DNA of 38,181 nt from JANJWP01 sp049301335 (GCA_049301335.1 JBAQKV010000073.1:1-38181); one strand, 5' to 3'; counted from the first letter of the stretch, positions 6,446 through 15,772 are shown. The notes: generated by a model not told the origin, from the letters alone. Numbers and translations are program-made.

Positions 6446-8821
6446 ATGAACGCACCCGACAAAGCTCCGGAATTTCTCGCTTCCGAGGCTGAAAAAGCAG
6501 TAGCCGACAACAAACCGAAAGTCTCCGTAACTTCCCGTAAGCTCCAGCTCGGATCCGGGCTTTTGGGCACCCTTTCGGTGTTGGCGAAAGATTCGCAGCT
6601 CGACCCCAAAAAACAGGCCGACGCGATCCGCAAGGTGTTGAAAGAAATCGGAAACGAAGAAGAGGAGGATCAGAAAACCTTCTTCCTCGCCTTTTACGAA
6701 ACCCTCCGCCGCTATAACGCCGTCATGACGTACGACGCCGACGCCGCGGGAGTCGTGGAAATTCCCCAGATTCTCGCCATGCGTCCGCTTTCGCGCAAAA
6801 AGCTCGCGACTTTCGTGTTGAAAAACGAAATCGGCAAGCGGTACGACCTCCTGCCGGAAGGCGAACGCGCTTCCCGCGTGGCATCGGGCGAAAGCCGAGA
6901 TTCCTATGTGAAAAAACGTCTCCGCTCTCTCTATTCGGCCCTTTCCATCCATCCGGAGGACATGATCGGCGGTTTGAACGAGGCGGTGGGCATGTCCGAC
7001 GCGGCGCTCCGTTTCCACGAAGCGTATTTCACCAACCAGACCAGTTGGGACAGCCTCGATTCCCTCATGGACGAGTTCGGGCTCGACGCGGACCTCATCA
7101 TCCAATTCGCCGAAGACCACCCGGAACTCCAGATCAACGTCGCCAAACTCAAGCGTTCGGTAGGGCTTACCGATAACGACGGGCAACAGAACCTCGCGTC
7201 CAACCTCCTCGCTCCGGTGGAAAAGCCCGTGAACGCGCAGGTGGCCAAGGTACTCGACCTCGAACTCCGCGAAGTTGAGGCCAACGGGTTCATCAACCCG
7301 AACTGGTTCCTCTACGACATTTCGACCTATCTCGGCATCAAGCTCTACGGCGAACCGAAGACCCGCTACGTTTTCGGAACGTACTTTTTCAACGCCGTCC
7401 GCCAGATGGACGAGAAATTCGACCTCGGATTGAAGTACCCCGATTTCTACAACCTCTGCAATTTCCGCCTCGCCAAGACCGGACCGGACGGAAAGCCTTC
7501 GCAGAACGCCAACGGAAAGCCCGAGCTCGTCGACGTGGCGCACCACGTTTTCGAATGGGTCGTGCCGAACGATTTCGACTTCGCCAAACTGAAGGAACTC
7601 GCGGCGACCCTCCGCGGCGCCATTCCGGAACTCCTCACGGTTTCCGCCCGTCAGAAAGATTTCCGCCACCCGATCAAGACCGTCGCGGGACGCCAAACCT
7701 ACGTAGGGTACTTCACCGACGCGAAGGACTTCGAGAATACCAACCTCCTTCTCCTCAAGCCCAACGAAAAGGGAGGGGAAACCCGCGTCCGCATTTCCAC
7801 GGACGTTCCGCAGGACCAATTCCTCTACCTCCTCGCGCAGACTTCGCGCTTCGTCGCGCAGGGCGACTTCATCGACCCGAAACAGCTCTGGACGCTCATC
7901 TACCGCGCCTACAACCGCCTTTCCACCGAGAACGTCACGACCTTTGACATCACCGTGTTCGAAGAACAGTACCGCGAACTCGTCCGTAACGTCATCTGGC
8001 CGCTTTCCCGCGAATACTACGAAGAGCACGGCAAGCCCGGACGCGCCCACCACACCGCGCTGGTCGGCCTCTACGGAACCGGGAAGTCCCAGTTCCTCTT
8101 GAACCTCCTTTCGAAGAAGGAATTCGAATTCGGCGGCGAAACGCTCCATCTCAACGCCAACACCGTCAATATCGGGCTCATGGACTTCGTCGACCTTCTG
8201 ACGAAGAACGCTTCGGATTTCAAGAAGCGCCTCTCGGACATCCACGAGAACACCAAACTCCCGATCATCATCATTATCGAAGATATCGACACGCTCATCA
8301 ACGAAGAGGGCGGAAAATCCGACATCGTCACGCAGGCGATGACCAACTTCCTCGAAGGCGTGGGATCGATGCCGGTAACCGTCATCACGTCATCCAACTA
8401 TCCGGAACGCCTTTCCGACCGCCTCATCCGACCGAACCGCTTCGACCGCATCGTGCCGTTCAACCTCCCTTTGCCGGAAAAGATCGTCCGCGAAGCGTTC
8501 GCCAACCACGTCAAACGCAACGGGCTCGAAAAGGTCTTCGCCGATTCCGGTCTCGACGCCCAGTCGGTAGCGGACGAATTCGTCCCGAGAATGAAGGACT
8601 TCACCACTTCGCACGTCGGTTCGTTCATCGAGGCTATCCGCCACGACTACGAATTCGAAAAGAAGTTCAATCCCGAATACCGTCCGTCCATGAAGGGATT
8701 GGATTCGATCTTCGGAGCCATCCTCGTTTCCGTGGATGACATCCAGATGCGCCAGAAGACCATCACCGCATGGTATGAAAAACTTCTCGACCGCAGTGGC
8801 AAGAAGAAAATGGGTTTTTAA
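6446..8821 (+). CDS. AAA+ ATPase with large novel N-terminal region
   Basis: 791 aa. The C-terminal part (about residues 510-750) is an AAA+ domain: Walker A GLYGTGKS (541-548), Walker B IIIIIEDID (607-615), sensor-1-like VITSSN, and an arginine-rich RLIRPNRFDRI segment where the arginine finger is expected. This resembles the FtsH/SpoVK/proteasomal ATPase group. The first ~500 residues match no domain I know and are mixed alpha/beta. No membrane segment or signal is visible, so it is cytoplasmic. The N-terminal region probably recognises substrates or partners. The gene has its own 16-bp-spacer promoter, no Shine-Dalgarno, and is followed 51 nt later by a large helical-repeat gene, suggesting a functional pair. 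Confidence 0.9.
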   Translation: MNAPDKAPEFLASEAEKAVADNKPKVSVTSRKLQLGSGLLGTLSVLAKDSQLDPKKQADAIRKVLKEIGNEEEEDQKTFFLAFYETLRRYNAVMTYDADAAGVVEIPQILAMRPLSRKKLATFVLKNEIGKRYDLLPEGERASRVASGESRDSYVKKRLRSLYSALSIHPEDMIGGLNEAVGMSDAALRFHEAYFTNQTSWDSLDSLMDEFGLDADLIIQFAEDHPELQINVAKLKRSVGLTDNDGQQNLASNLLAPVEKPVNAQVAKVLDLELREVEANGFINPNWFLYDISTYLGIKLYGEPKTRYVFGTYFFNAVRQMDEKFDLGLKYPDFYNLCNFRLAKTGPDGKPSQNANGKPELVDVAHHVFEWVVPNDFDFAKLKELAATLRGAIPELLTVSARQKDFRHPIKTVAGRQTYVGYFTDAKDFENTNLLLLKPNEKGGETRVRISTDVPQDQFLYLLAQTSRFVAQGDFIDPKQLWTLIYRAYNRLSTENVTTFDITVFEEQYRELVRNVIWPLSREYYEEHGKPGRAHHTALVGLYGTGKSQFLLNLLSKKEFEFGGETLHLNANTVNIGLMDFVDLLTKNASDFKKRLSDIHENTKLPIIIIIEDIDTLINEEGGKSDIVTQAMTNFLEGVGSMPVTVITSSNYPERLSDRLIRPNRFDRIVPFNLPLPEKIVREAFANHVKRNGLEKVFADSGLDAQSVADEFVPRMKDFTTSHVGSFIEAIRHDYEFEKKFNPEYRPSMKGLDSIFGAILVSVDDIQMRQKTITAWYEKLLDRSGKKKMGF

Positions 8822-8872
8822 AACGGACGGCAGTCCGGTAATATCGAAACCGTAGCACCTCATTCCCGCCAC

Positions 8873-11353
8873 ATGGCTCTCAAGTGCGGTACCGACATGG
8901 AGTTCGAAGATTTCCGTTCCGGAGGCGAAAAAATCGCCCCCGGACGGATTTTGCCGTCCGTTCCCGAGAACGGTCTCGAAGTCCCGAAAGCGGCGTCGTT
9001 TACCGATCTCTTAGCGGTTCTTCGTACGAAAACGGCCGAAGATATCGTCTCCATCCTTGCCAACCAGGAAGCCGAAGGGCTGTACGGAACGCCCGAATCC
9101 ACCATCCGCAACGTCGCTTCGGACGTCGAAGAAACCGATAAGGAGTTGGCGTATTCGCTCTACGTCGCCAATTGGGAAAAATTCCGTGACGAGGATTCCC
9201 TCGGAAGGATCGTCGAGTTGGCATTGAAAACCGGACGCACGACCGACGCTTTCAAATACGCGCGCATCGCCCAATACCTGGGGGAAGATTTCAATCCTTT
9301 CTCCTTGATTTCGGCAATCGACTACGCTCGCGGAGGAGCTTTCGTCGAATCGGTCCTTGCCGGCGCCATCGTTCGCGATCCCAACCGCGTGCCGTACCTT
9401 TCCGATAAGGAAACCGCGCGCTTTCTCAAGGGCAGCCGCGAATTCGACGAGGCCGAATTGAAAAATCTGGACGAAAAATCGAAAGAAGCGTGGGAGATAA
9501 AACTTCGCGGACTCGAATACCGCGGACTTACCTTGCTCGATCCCGTGGCCGTACGTTCCTACGTTCGGGCTTTGTCGGACATCGCGAGCGGCAGTGCGGA
9601 AGTCGAAGGCGGCGCGAGCCGTTTTCTTGCCGAACACGCCTGTTCGGCCCCGTCCGCCGTCGCCGAGGCGCACTACGGTTTCGTCACGGGCGGCGAATCG
9701 ATCGTCACCGACGACCGCACGACGGTCGCGGACACCCTCTACCGCCGTTTCGCGCAGGTTTCCGAACACTTCCTCGATCACCGTTTCCTCGACCTTTTCG
9801 AGGAACTCCGCATGTTGTTCACGTTGCTCGACGCGCCGCTTCCGGCGTATTCTTTCGGGAAAATCGTCGAATCGCTCAAAACGCAGGAGAAGTTCTATGC
9901 CGAATTTCCGCCCTCGGTCATCGATTTCCGCAACCGCCTCCTCGCCGAACTTTCGTCCGCGTACGGAAGCGCGTACTATCCTCGCGTGAAAGCCTGGGCT
10001 TTCGGACGGAAAATGCCGTTCAGGATGCGCAACCACGGAGTGGGCGCCCTTCTGCTCGTCGACGCCCTCGCGCACGAAGAAGAGCTCACGCAGGAGATCG
10101 CCAACATGGCCCATAAGCTCTGGGATCTTCCGGTCATTCCCGAGGTCGCGTCGCTCATCGCCTTCGGTTTCGCGGCGAAAAACGAATATTCTTCGGCCGC
10201 CGAATGGCTTTCGCGTTCGAATCTCGACGATTCGGAAAACTCTGCGCTCCTTCTGAGGATCGTCGCGCAGTTCCGCGAACTTTCGCCCACCGCCATCGAC
10301 GCTTTCAAGGCCTGAGCGCCCATCGTCCGCCCTTCCGCCGAACACGCGCTTTCGCGCGTCCGCTCGATCGTGGCGAATTACGAAGCGCCGCTCGCGAACG
10401 AAATGCTCGGCGACAGCGAAGTGGGATTCTGAGATCCGGCCAAGGCGCTCGGGCATTACGCCGAAGCGTACCGATTAGGGAACGTGCCGGCGTTGAAGAA
10501 GCTCGCCGATCTCGAATACGCGATGGGGCGGTTCGACGAGGCCGTCGACCATTACGGCGCGCTCTACCTCGACCCCCGGTATGCCGCCGAAGTCGCCCCG
10601 AGACTATGTCTGGACGCTTGCGAGAAGGGCCGCATGGCCGCCGCGAAGGAATATTATGACAAGATCGACGCGTCCGCTCCCGAGAACTTCGGCGCGGTCG
10701 CCGAATACCACTCCTATGCCGGGGACCTGTTTTCCGGAATGTGCGTCCTTTCGCCGCATCCGGGAGTCCTTTTCGGGGATTTGTCCCCGGAGCTCCGCCG
10801 CGAATACGAAGCCTACGCCGACTCGCTCGTCGAGGACGTTCCCGCCGACGGGAAACTGAAAGAAATCCCGTCCGCGGAAACCTTCCCGGCGAAACTCGTC
10901 GCGCTCCGCGCTTCCGCGGTGACGTTCCTCAGGGGTGCGGAAGCCGGGGAACGGTATTTCCGTTTCGTATCCGACGCGGTGGTCCTCTCCGAAGATACCG
11001 ACCGGCAAGAAGAAATCGACGTGACCGTCATCGGCGCTTTGGCTCCGTGCCACGACGAAGGGGCCATCGGTTTCGCCACGTACGGCGAAGAGGCCAAAGA
11101 CGACCGCGAACAGTCGCTCATCGACCTGCTCGCGACCGACGCCCGTCTGCTCGCCGAAACGTACCGTGAATGCGCGACCGATCCGGCACGCCGGACCGCG
11201 TATTCGTCGATGCTCTGCCGGCTGTCCGATTTCTTCGCCAGCCACGATCCCGAACTCTCCGGATTCTTCAGGGAAGCCGGGGCGCTTGCGACCGGCGGGG
11301 TCGAATTCGATACCGAAGGCGAGGGGGCTCCGAGTTCCGCGATCCTGCACTAG
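8873..11353 (+). CDS. Large helical-repeat (TPR/Sel1-like) protein with two UGA codons
   Basis: 826 aa if UGA is decoded at codons 481 (10313-10315) and 520 (10430-10432); the frame is otherwise unbroken to TAG. The second UGA falls in EVGF-UGA-DPAKALGHYAEAYRLGN, which reads like a Sel1/TPR helix pair followed by LKKLADLEYAMGRFDEAVDHY, so helical repeats are continuous across the codon. The rest is long alpha-helical sequence with many Ala/Leu/Glu residues. There are no membrane segments or signal peptide. The start is taken as ATG 8873, though Met at 8897 is possible; neither has a ribosome site. It lies in an operon-like arrangement behind the AAA+ ATPase and may be its scaffold or adaptor (inference). 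A strong terminator follows. Confidence 0.85.
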
Positions 11354-11372
11354 CCGCTTTCATGAAGAAAAG

Positions 11373-11395
11373 CTCCGGGTCGTCCCGGAGTTTTT
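11373..11395 (+). terminator. Rho-independent terminator
   Basis: Stem CTCCGGG / CCCGGAG with loop TCGT, then TTTTT. Confidence 0.9.
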
Positions 11396-11448
11396 CTTTC
11401 GAGTTTCAGCGTTCCCGCTCCTGAACGGATGATTTTTTATAAATTGTT

Positions 11449-11476
11449 TTGACAACACTTAATAGGCACATATATT
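11449..11476 (+). promoter_or_regulatory. pncA promoter
   Basis: TTGACA (11449-11454), 16-bp spacer, TATATT (11471-11476). The predicted start site falls inside the operator that begins 4 nt later. Confidence 0.75.
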
Positions 11477-11480
11477 GCAA

Positions 11481-11495
11481 GTGTATTAAGTACAC
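11481..11495. promoter_or_regulatory. Operator 1 of pncA (NrtR-like GT-N7-AC palindrome)
   Basis: GTGTATTAAGTACAC, with arms GTGTA/TACAC and the inner core GT-ATTAAGT-AC. It overlaps the expected transcription start, a repressor position. The flanks (AGTGTATTAAGTACAy-rTAATAGAA) recur at 26844-26869. Known: NrtR, the Nudix-related repressor of NAD genes, binds palindromes with a GT-N7-AC core. That NrtR acts here is inference. Confidence 0.65.
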
Positions 11496-11576
11496 GTAAT
11501 AGAAAGCGGAGACGGAAAGAATCAGGTTTGCTGATGACATGAAGCACCGATTCCCATTCCGCGCGTCCTATAATAA

Positions 11577-11591
11577 GTGTAATAAATACAT
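11577..11591. promoter_or_regulatory. Operator 2 of pncA
   Basis: GTGTAATAAATACAT, with core GT-AATAAAT-AC, 96 bp downstream of operator 1 and 21 bp before the pncA ATG. A TATAAT (11569-11574) abuts it, so it could also cover a second weak promoter. Confidence 0.55.
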
Positions 11592-11612
11592 TTACATAAT
11601 AAACGCAGGATT

Positions 11613-12212
11613 ATGAAAAACCAAGCCCTCATCGTCGTCGACTACCAGAAAGACTTCATCGACGGTTCCCTCGCCGTAACCGGGGGAGCGGAACTCGCGC
11701 CGAGAATAGCCCGGCTCGTCTCGGAATACCGCGCCAAATCCGGAATGGTCATCGCCACCCGCGACTGGCACCCGCAAAAATCCGTCCACTTCGACAGCTG
11801 GCCGATCCACTGCGTAGCCGGACCCCGGGGTGCCGAATACGGCGAAATCGACACATCCGCCATCGACGTCGAAATCTTCAAAGGATACATGAACACGCAC
11901 GACGGGTACTCGGGATTCGAAGGGGTTAGTGCCCTCATCGGAAGTCCGCAAGACGGATACGAAAAGGCCCCGGGCGCCAAGACGCTCGAAGAAGTCCTCG
12001 CCGAATCGAGAATCCGCATCGTCCGCATCGTCGGTCTCGCTACCGACTTCTGCATCAAGGCTACCGCACTCGACGCCGCCAAGCTCCGAAACGGGGGAAC
12101 CCTCGACCGCGTCATCGTCCAACGCTCCGGCATCGCCGCGGTGAACCTCAAAGAAGGCGACGGCGAACGCGCCATCGAAGAAATGCTCGCCGCCGGAATA
12201 GAAATCGAATAA
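11613..12212 (+). CDS. pncA: Nicotinamidase
   Basis: 199 aa. Hydrolyses nicotinamide to nicotinate in the cytoplasm, the first step of NAD salvage. The catalytic triad is visible as Asp10 (VVDYQKDF), Lys90 (EIFKGY) and Cys147 (GLATDFCIKAT). Metal ligands are Asp51, His53 (RDWHP), His59 and His66 (WPIHCVAG). Length is normal for the family. The start has AGGA close by (GCAGGATT-ATG). pncB follows 12 nt after its stop, so the two are cotranscribed and supply consecutive steps. The upstream region holds one clear promoter with two NrtR-like operators, so the cassette is probably repressed when NAD precursors are plentiful. Confidence 0.95.
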   Translation: MKNQALIVVDYQKDFIDGSLAVTGGAELAPRIARLVSEYRAKSGMVIATRDWHPQKSVHFDSWPIHCVAGPRGAEYGEIDTSAIDVEIFKGYMNTHDGYSGFEGVSALIGSPQDGYEKAPGAKTLEEVLAESRIRIVRIVGLATDFCIKATALDAAKLRNGGTLDRVIVQRSGIAAVNLKEGDGERAIEEMLAAGIEIE

Positions 12213-12224
12213 CCATCTCATCCC

Positions 12225-13721
12225 ATGCTCGCTCCCGCTTCCAAATTCGACGCTTCCGCCTATGCGGACGCCCGCTTCAATTTCCCGGAAATCTCGTACG
12301 CCGATTTCGAATCCATCGACGATCTCGACCTCCGCAAGGAAATCGCCGGACTCAACAAGATCCTCCTCACCGACACCTACAACCGCACCATGGCGCACAC
12401 CCGGGGCGAGATGGGAAAAAAAGAGGAAACCTATACGCTCACGTTCCGCAAGCCGCTTTACGAAGGCGCGCCCATCGTCGCCTACGGCGTCCGCAACATC
12501 GTGAAACGCGTGCTCGGCCGCCGCATCAGCGAAGCCGAACTCGAATTCGCCCGCGACTTCTTTGAGGCCCAGACGAAAAAGGGCGGAAACGGCTACTTCG
12601 ACTACGAAGCTTGGGCGAAGGTCGTCCGCGAAAACGACGGGTACATGCCCATTACCGTCCGCGCAGTGGAAGACGGGACCTTGGTCAAGGCCGGCGAACC
12701 GGTCCTCTCGGTTACCGGACCGGGCGAAATGGCCGCGCACTTCGAACCGATTTTCCTCCGCCTCTTCTACCAGAGCGCGGTCGCGACCGAACTCAACGTT
12801 CTTGAGAACATTCTCGGATCGGGTCGCGTAGTCGAATTCGGAAGCCGCTCCGCTTGGAACAACGGCACCCACTTCGATGCGCTCGAGGCCCTCGCCGTAG
12901 GCGGCGGGCTCGTAGGAACCTCCGACGATGCCGGGGCTGCCGCCTTGCCGAACCTCCGCGCAGCGGGAACCATCGCGCACCGTTTCCTCGCGAGCTACCC
13001 CACCGAAGAAGGGGCGTTCCGCGAAGCGATCGAAAAGAACGAGAAGATCGCCCTCCTCATCGACCTCATCGAACCGTACCGCGGCATCGACCGGGCCGTA
13101 GCACTCAAGAAGGAATACCGCGCGAGCGGAAAAGCCGTCTGGATGCGCCTCGACTCGGGCGACCTCGCCGCCCAGGCCGTCTACGCATTGGAACAGTGCC
13201 GCGACCGCGGAATGCTCGACCCGGCGTTGGACAAGGTGGTCGTCGCCGACATTTCCTCCGTCGCAGACGTCATCCGCGTGGAAGAAGCGGTCGCCGCGGC
13301 CGGATTCGACCCGAAGCAGTTCATCGTCTACGGACTCGGCGGTCTCTTGGTCGCGACCAAGAAGACCCGCGACGCGCTCTCTGCCGCGTTCAAGCTCACC
13401 GAAACTGAAGACGGCGTCACCGGAAAACTCTCCGCCGACGCCGGCAAGGTCGCGGTACCGGGCAAGATCAACGTCGAAATCCGCGATAACGAACGCGTCA
13501 TCGTCAACGAAGCCGAAGAAATCCAAGGCAAGCGCCTCTTGAAACTCGTCTACTCCAGCGGCAAGACCTTCTTCGATGAAAAGAGCGACGTCAAGGCCGT
13601 GGAAGCCGCCCGCGAACGCGTGAAGGCCAACGTTTCCGACGCTCTCAAGCCCACCGTTTGGTCCGACCGTGTCAAAAAGGATTTGGAAGACGTGAAAGAA
13701 CGTTTCTTGAAGATGGCGTAG
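12225..13721 (+). CDS. pncB: Nicotinate phosphoribosyltransferase
   Basis: 498 aa. Joins nicotinate and PRPP to make nicotinate mononucleotide, the step after PncA. Family features are visible in order: LLTDTYNRTMAHTR substrate loop, LTFRKPLYEGAPIVAYG, a histidine-containing GTIAHRFLASY segment, the phosphoribosyl-binding RLDSGD (308-313), and a YGLGGLL segment near the C-terminus. The length suits the larger type of the family, close to nicotinamide phosphoribosyltransferase, but the adjacent nicotinamidase favours nicotinate as substrate. There is no terminator between it and the ADP-ribosylglycohydrolase gene 88 nt later, although that gene also has its own promoter. Confidence 0.92.
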   Translation: MLAPASKFDASAYADARFNFPEISYADFESIDDLDLRKEIAGLNKILLTDTYNRTMAHTRGEMGKKEETYTLTFRKPLYEGAPIVAYGVRNIVKRVLGRRISEAELEFARDFFEAQTKKGGNGYFDYEAWAKVVRENDGYMPITVRAVEDGTLVKAGEPVLSVTGPGEMAAHFEPIFLRLFYQSAVATELNVLENILGSGRVVEFGSRSAWNNGTHFDALEALAVGGGLVGTSDDAGAAALPNLRAAGTIAHRFLASYPTEEGAFREAIEKNEKIALLIDLIEPYRGIDRAVALKKEYRASGKAVWMRLDSGDLAAQAVYALEQCRDRGMLDPALDKVVVADISSVADVIRVEEAVAAAGFDPKQFIVYGLGGLLVATKKTRDALSAAFKLTETEDGVTGKLSADAGKVAVPGKINVEIRDNERVIVNEAEEIQGKRLLKLVYSSGKTFFDEKSDVKAVEAARERVKANVSDALKPTVWSDRVKKDLEDVKERFLKMA

Positions 13722-13759
13722 ATACTGGCGACCGCTTTTCCATAGGAAACGCTTAGGAG

Positions 13760-13787
13760 TTGACGTTTCGCCTTCGATTGATATAAA
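13760..13787 (+). promoter_or_regulatory. Promoter of the ADP-ribosylglycohydrolase gene
   Basis: TTGACG, 16-bp spacer, TATAAA, 22 nt before the ATG. No GT-N7-AC operator is seen here. Confidence 0.6.
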
Positions 13788-13809
13788 AAACCCGTAACCA
13801 CGCGTCGAA

Positions 13810-14841
13810 ATGCGAAACGCCCCTATCGAAGAAAGAGTCGAATCCATGCTCCTTTGAGTCGCCCTGGGCGACTCTTTGGGCGTTCCGACGGAAATGAAGA
13901 CGGCGGAAAAGATCCGCGAGCGGTTCGACCGCGTGACGGGATTCTTGCCGACCCGGCATAACGCCATGTTCGTTAAGGACGGGTTTCCCGCCGACAGCGA
14001 CGAAGGAGGATATTACAGCGACGACACCGTTCTCACCTTCGCCACGCTGCGGGCATTGACGAAGGACGGGCATCTCGACCAACGGAACGTCGTCCGCGAA
14101 CAGCTCGCCTCGGCCGCAAGGTGGCCGTACGGCTTCGGCAGGGCGACCACCGAGGTTTTCGCGACGATAAGGCAGGGCGGAAAGTTGCTCGAAAGCGGAA
14201 TCGAGACCGCGGGAAACGGCGTGCTTATGAAACAATCGCCCCTCGCGGCGTACGAGGCGCTCTCGGGAACGAGTTTCGGCGCTATGGAACAGCACGTGGC
14301 CGATTATGCCCGCGTGACCCATAAATCGCCGGAAGCCGTAGTCGCCTCGTTGGTGCACCACAAAGTTTTGGTCGATCTCCTTCTGAATGGCGAATTCGAC
14401 GCGCACGCCGCGTTGACCAACGCGTGGAGTTACGCCAAGCGCTTTGAAAACGGGGATGCCGCGAAATGACTGAAAGACCGGGTGACGGACCGAATCGAAC
14501 GACTCATGGACATGACCGACGCTTCGACCGGCAGAGTGGTTTCTTCGGACGCCGTCATCAAATCCGCTTTCGATTGGGGTGACAAGATGGGCGCGTCATG
14601 CTATGCGCTTACGACCTTGGGCATTTCGTACGCCCTGTTCATGAGGAATCCCCATTCGATCGACGCCATGTTCGACGCGGTGAATTTCGGCGGCGATACC
14701 GACAGCTACGCGGGAATCGTAGGATCGATGCTCGGCGCCGCGAACGGAAAATTTTATTCGGACGAACTCTTCGACGGGGTAGTCGAAGGAGATGCGTTGA
14801 AAAGGGGGGCGAGGGAGTTTTTGGGGAGGTTTCGAAAATAG
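13810..14841 (+). CDS. ADP-ribosylglycohydrolase (DraG/ARH family), two UGA codons
   Basis: 343 aa with UGA at codon 16 (13855-13857) and codon 220 (14467-14469). The first UGA stands in ESMLL-UGA-VALGDSLGVP, where the family has LLGLALGDALG, so it must be glycine. Metal-binding motifs are YYSDDT (68-73) and NFGGDTDSYAG (Asp296, Asp298), both characteristic of dinuclear-Mg ADP-ribosylhydrolases. It removes ADP-ribose from proteins or other acceptors. It lies behind pncA-pncB, so one cassette holds the release of ADP-ribose and the recovery of nicotinamide. No signal peptide. It ends at TAG before a strong terminator. The physiological substrate is unknown. Confidence 0.93.
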
Positions 14842-14858
14842 AACGTAAGCATTTGTAA

Positions 14859-14884
14859 AATCCCCCCGTTTTCACGGGGGGATT
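14859..14884. terminator. Bidirectional terminator
   Basis: Stem AATCCCCCCG / CGGGGGGATT with loop TTTTCA, between convergent genes. Confidence 0.9.
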
Positions 14885-14927
14885 CATATTGCGTCCGAAT
14901 CTGGGAAATGCTATCGCATCCCCAAAC

Positions 14928-15659
14928 TTAGGACTGTCCTTCTACATTGGCCGCGGCGGGTGCCTGGGCTTCTGCGTTGGGCGTTTCTTCAACCACTGCG
15001 GCCGTTTCGGCCACTTCCGCAGCCGGGGTTTCCGACACGATCACCGCGTCTTCGACCGCAGCGCCTGCTTCTGCCGCCGCGGTTTCTTCGACCACGGCCG
15101 TGCCTTCAGCACCTTCGGCAACTTCCGCCTTGGCTTCGTCCGCGGCCGGGGTTTCCGGTGCGGCTTCGACCACGGCTTCCGCTGCAGCGCCTTCGACGGC
15201 GACGATGACTTCGCCTTCGAGCACGGTTTCACCCGCACCTACGGCTTCGACTTGCGCGACTTCTGCCACTGCGACGGCTTCGATCACTTCAACCGTTTCT
15301 TCGACCACGGTTTGTGCAGGAGCTTCTTCAACCGCTGCGACCGCTGCCGGAGTTTCCGACACGATTACCGTTTCTTCGACCACGGTTTCGTCCACTGCGC
15401 CGGCAACGACCGCCGGGGTTTCTTCGACTGCGGCTGCCGCACCTTCGGCAACTTCCGCCTTGGCTTCGTCCGCAGCCGGGGTTTCCGGTGCGGCTTCGAC
15501 CACGGCTTCCGCTGCGGTGCCTTCGCCGGCGACGATGACTTCGCCTTCGATAACCGGGGTGCCGGCATCGACGGCCACGACCTGGGCGGTCGCGTTTTCG
15601 TTGTTGTCGTTTTGACCCGCTACGCCTTCTGCTTGACCGGCGTTTTCGTTATTTTCCAT
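14928..15659 (-). CDS. Ala/Val/Glu-rich repeat protein (243 aa)
   Basis: A low-complexity acidic protein built almost entirely of Ala, Val, Glu, Thr and Pro, with an Asn/Gln-rich N-terminus (MENNENAGQ). A ~37-residue unit (EGEVIVA...AEAVVEAAPETPAADEAKAEVAEGA) occurs twice, and shorter VSETPAA and VVEETP units recur. The start is ATG 15659, 7 nt after a strong AAGGAG; a GTG one codon earlier is too close to it. No signal peptide, membrane segment or cysteine. It resembles disordered spacer or surface-associated proteins, but nothing shows export. Own promoter at 15708-15735. The opposite strand also has a long open frame, which I treat as a shadow of the repeats. Function unknown. Confidence 0.8.
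   Translation of the reverse strand: MENNENAGQAEGVAGQNDNNENATAQVVAVDAGTPVIEGEVIVAGEGTAAEAVVEAAPETPAADEAKAEVAEGAAAAVEETPAVVAGAVDETVVEETVIVSETPAAVAAVEEAPAQTVVEETVEVIEAVAVAEVAQVEAVGAGETVLEGEVIVAVEGAAAEAVVEAAPETPAADEAKAEVAEGAEGTAVVEETAAAEAGAAVEDAVIVSETPAAEVAETAAVVEETPNAEAQAPAAANVEGQS
15109..15220. repeat. Direct repeat, copy 1
   Basis: About 110 bp nearly identical to 15439-15550, offset 330 bp, in frame inside the Ala/Val/Glu-rich gene. It differs by only a few bases. Confidence 0.85.
15439..15550. repeat. Direct repeat, copy 2
   Basis: Second copy of the 15109-15220 unit. The 330-bp offset preserves the frame, indicating an internal duplication of the gene. Confidence 0.85.
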
Positions 15660-15707
15660 CACGTATCTCCTTTTGTTGGCACTTCCGGGGAATCCGAAAG
15701 TCGGCTG

Positions 15708-15735
15708 AGTCTACGGTTTTGCCCACAGGAGTCAA
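15708..15735 (-). promoter_or_regulatory. Promoter of the repeat-protein gene
   Basis: Minus strand: TTGACT (15735-15730), 16-bp spacer, TAGACT (15713-15708), about 48 nt before the ATG. Confidence 0.6.
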
Positions 15736-15744
15736 AAGAATGAG

Positions 15745-15772
15745 AAATCCCCCCGCTTTCGCAGGGGGATTT
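15745..15772. terminator. Terminator of the small membrane-protein operon
   Basis: Hairpin with AAATCCCCC / GGGGGATTT arms and a short inner GC pair. It starts one base beyond the TAA at 15775-15773. Confidence 0.85.

Noticed and set aside
8873..11353. Two adjacent genes or a pseudogene split by stop codons
   Set aside because: The frame is continuous with no frameshift, and UGA is decoded at conserved glycines in other genes of the window. Helical repeats continue across the UGA.
13855..13857. UGA read as tryptophan (code 4)
   Set aside because: LLG-ALGD, GxGxG and ELG-VP all require glycine; Trp would break them.
11592..13967. 791-codon minus-strand frame opposite pncA-pncB
   Set aside because: Antisense shadow of two clear enzymes; ends inside the next gene.
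14889..15743. Plus-strand Phe/Gly/Arg-rich frame opposite the Ala/Val/Glu-rich gene
   Set aside because: A low-complexity complement of the repeats. The minus strand has a strong ribosome site and promoter.
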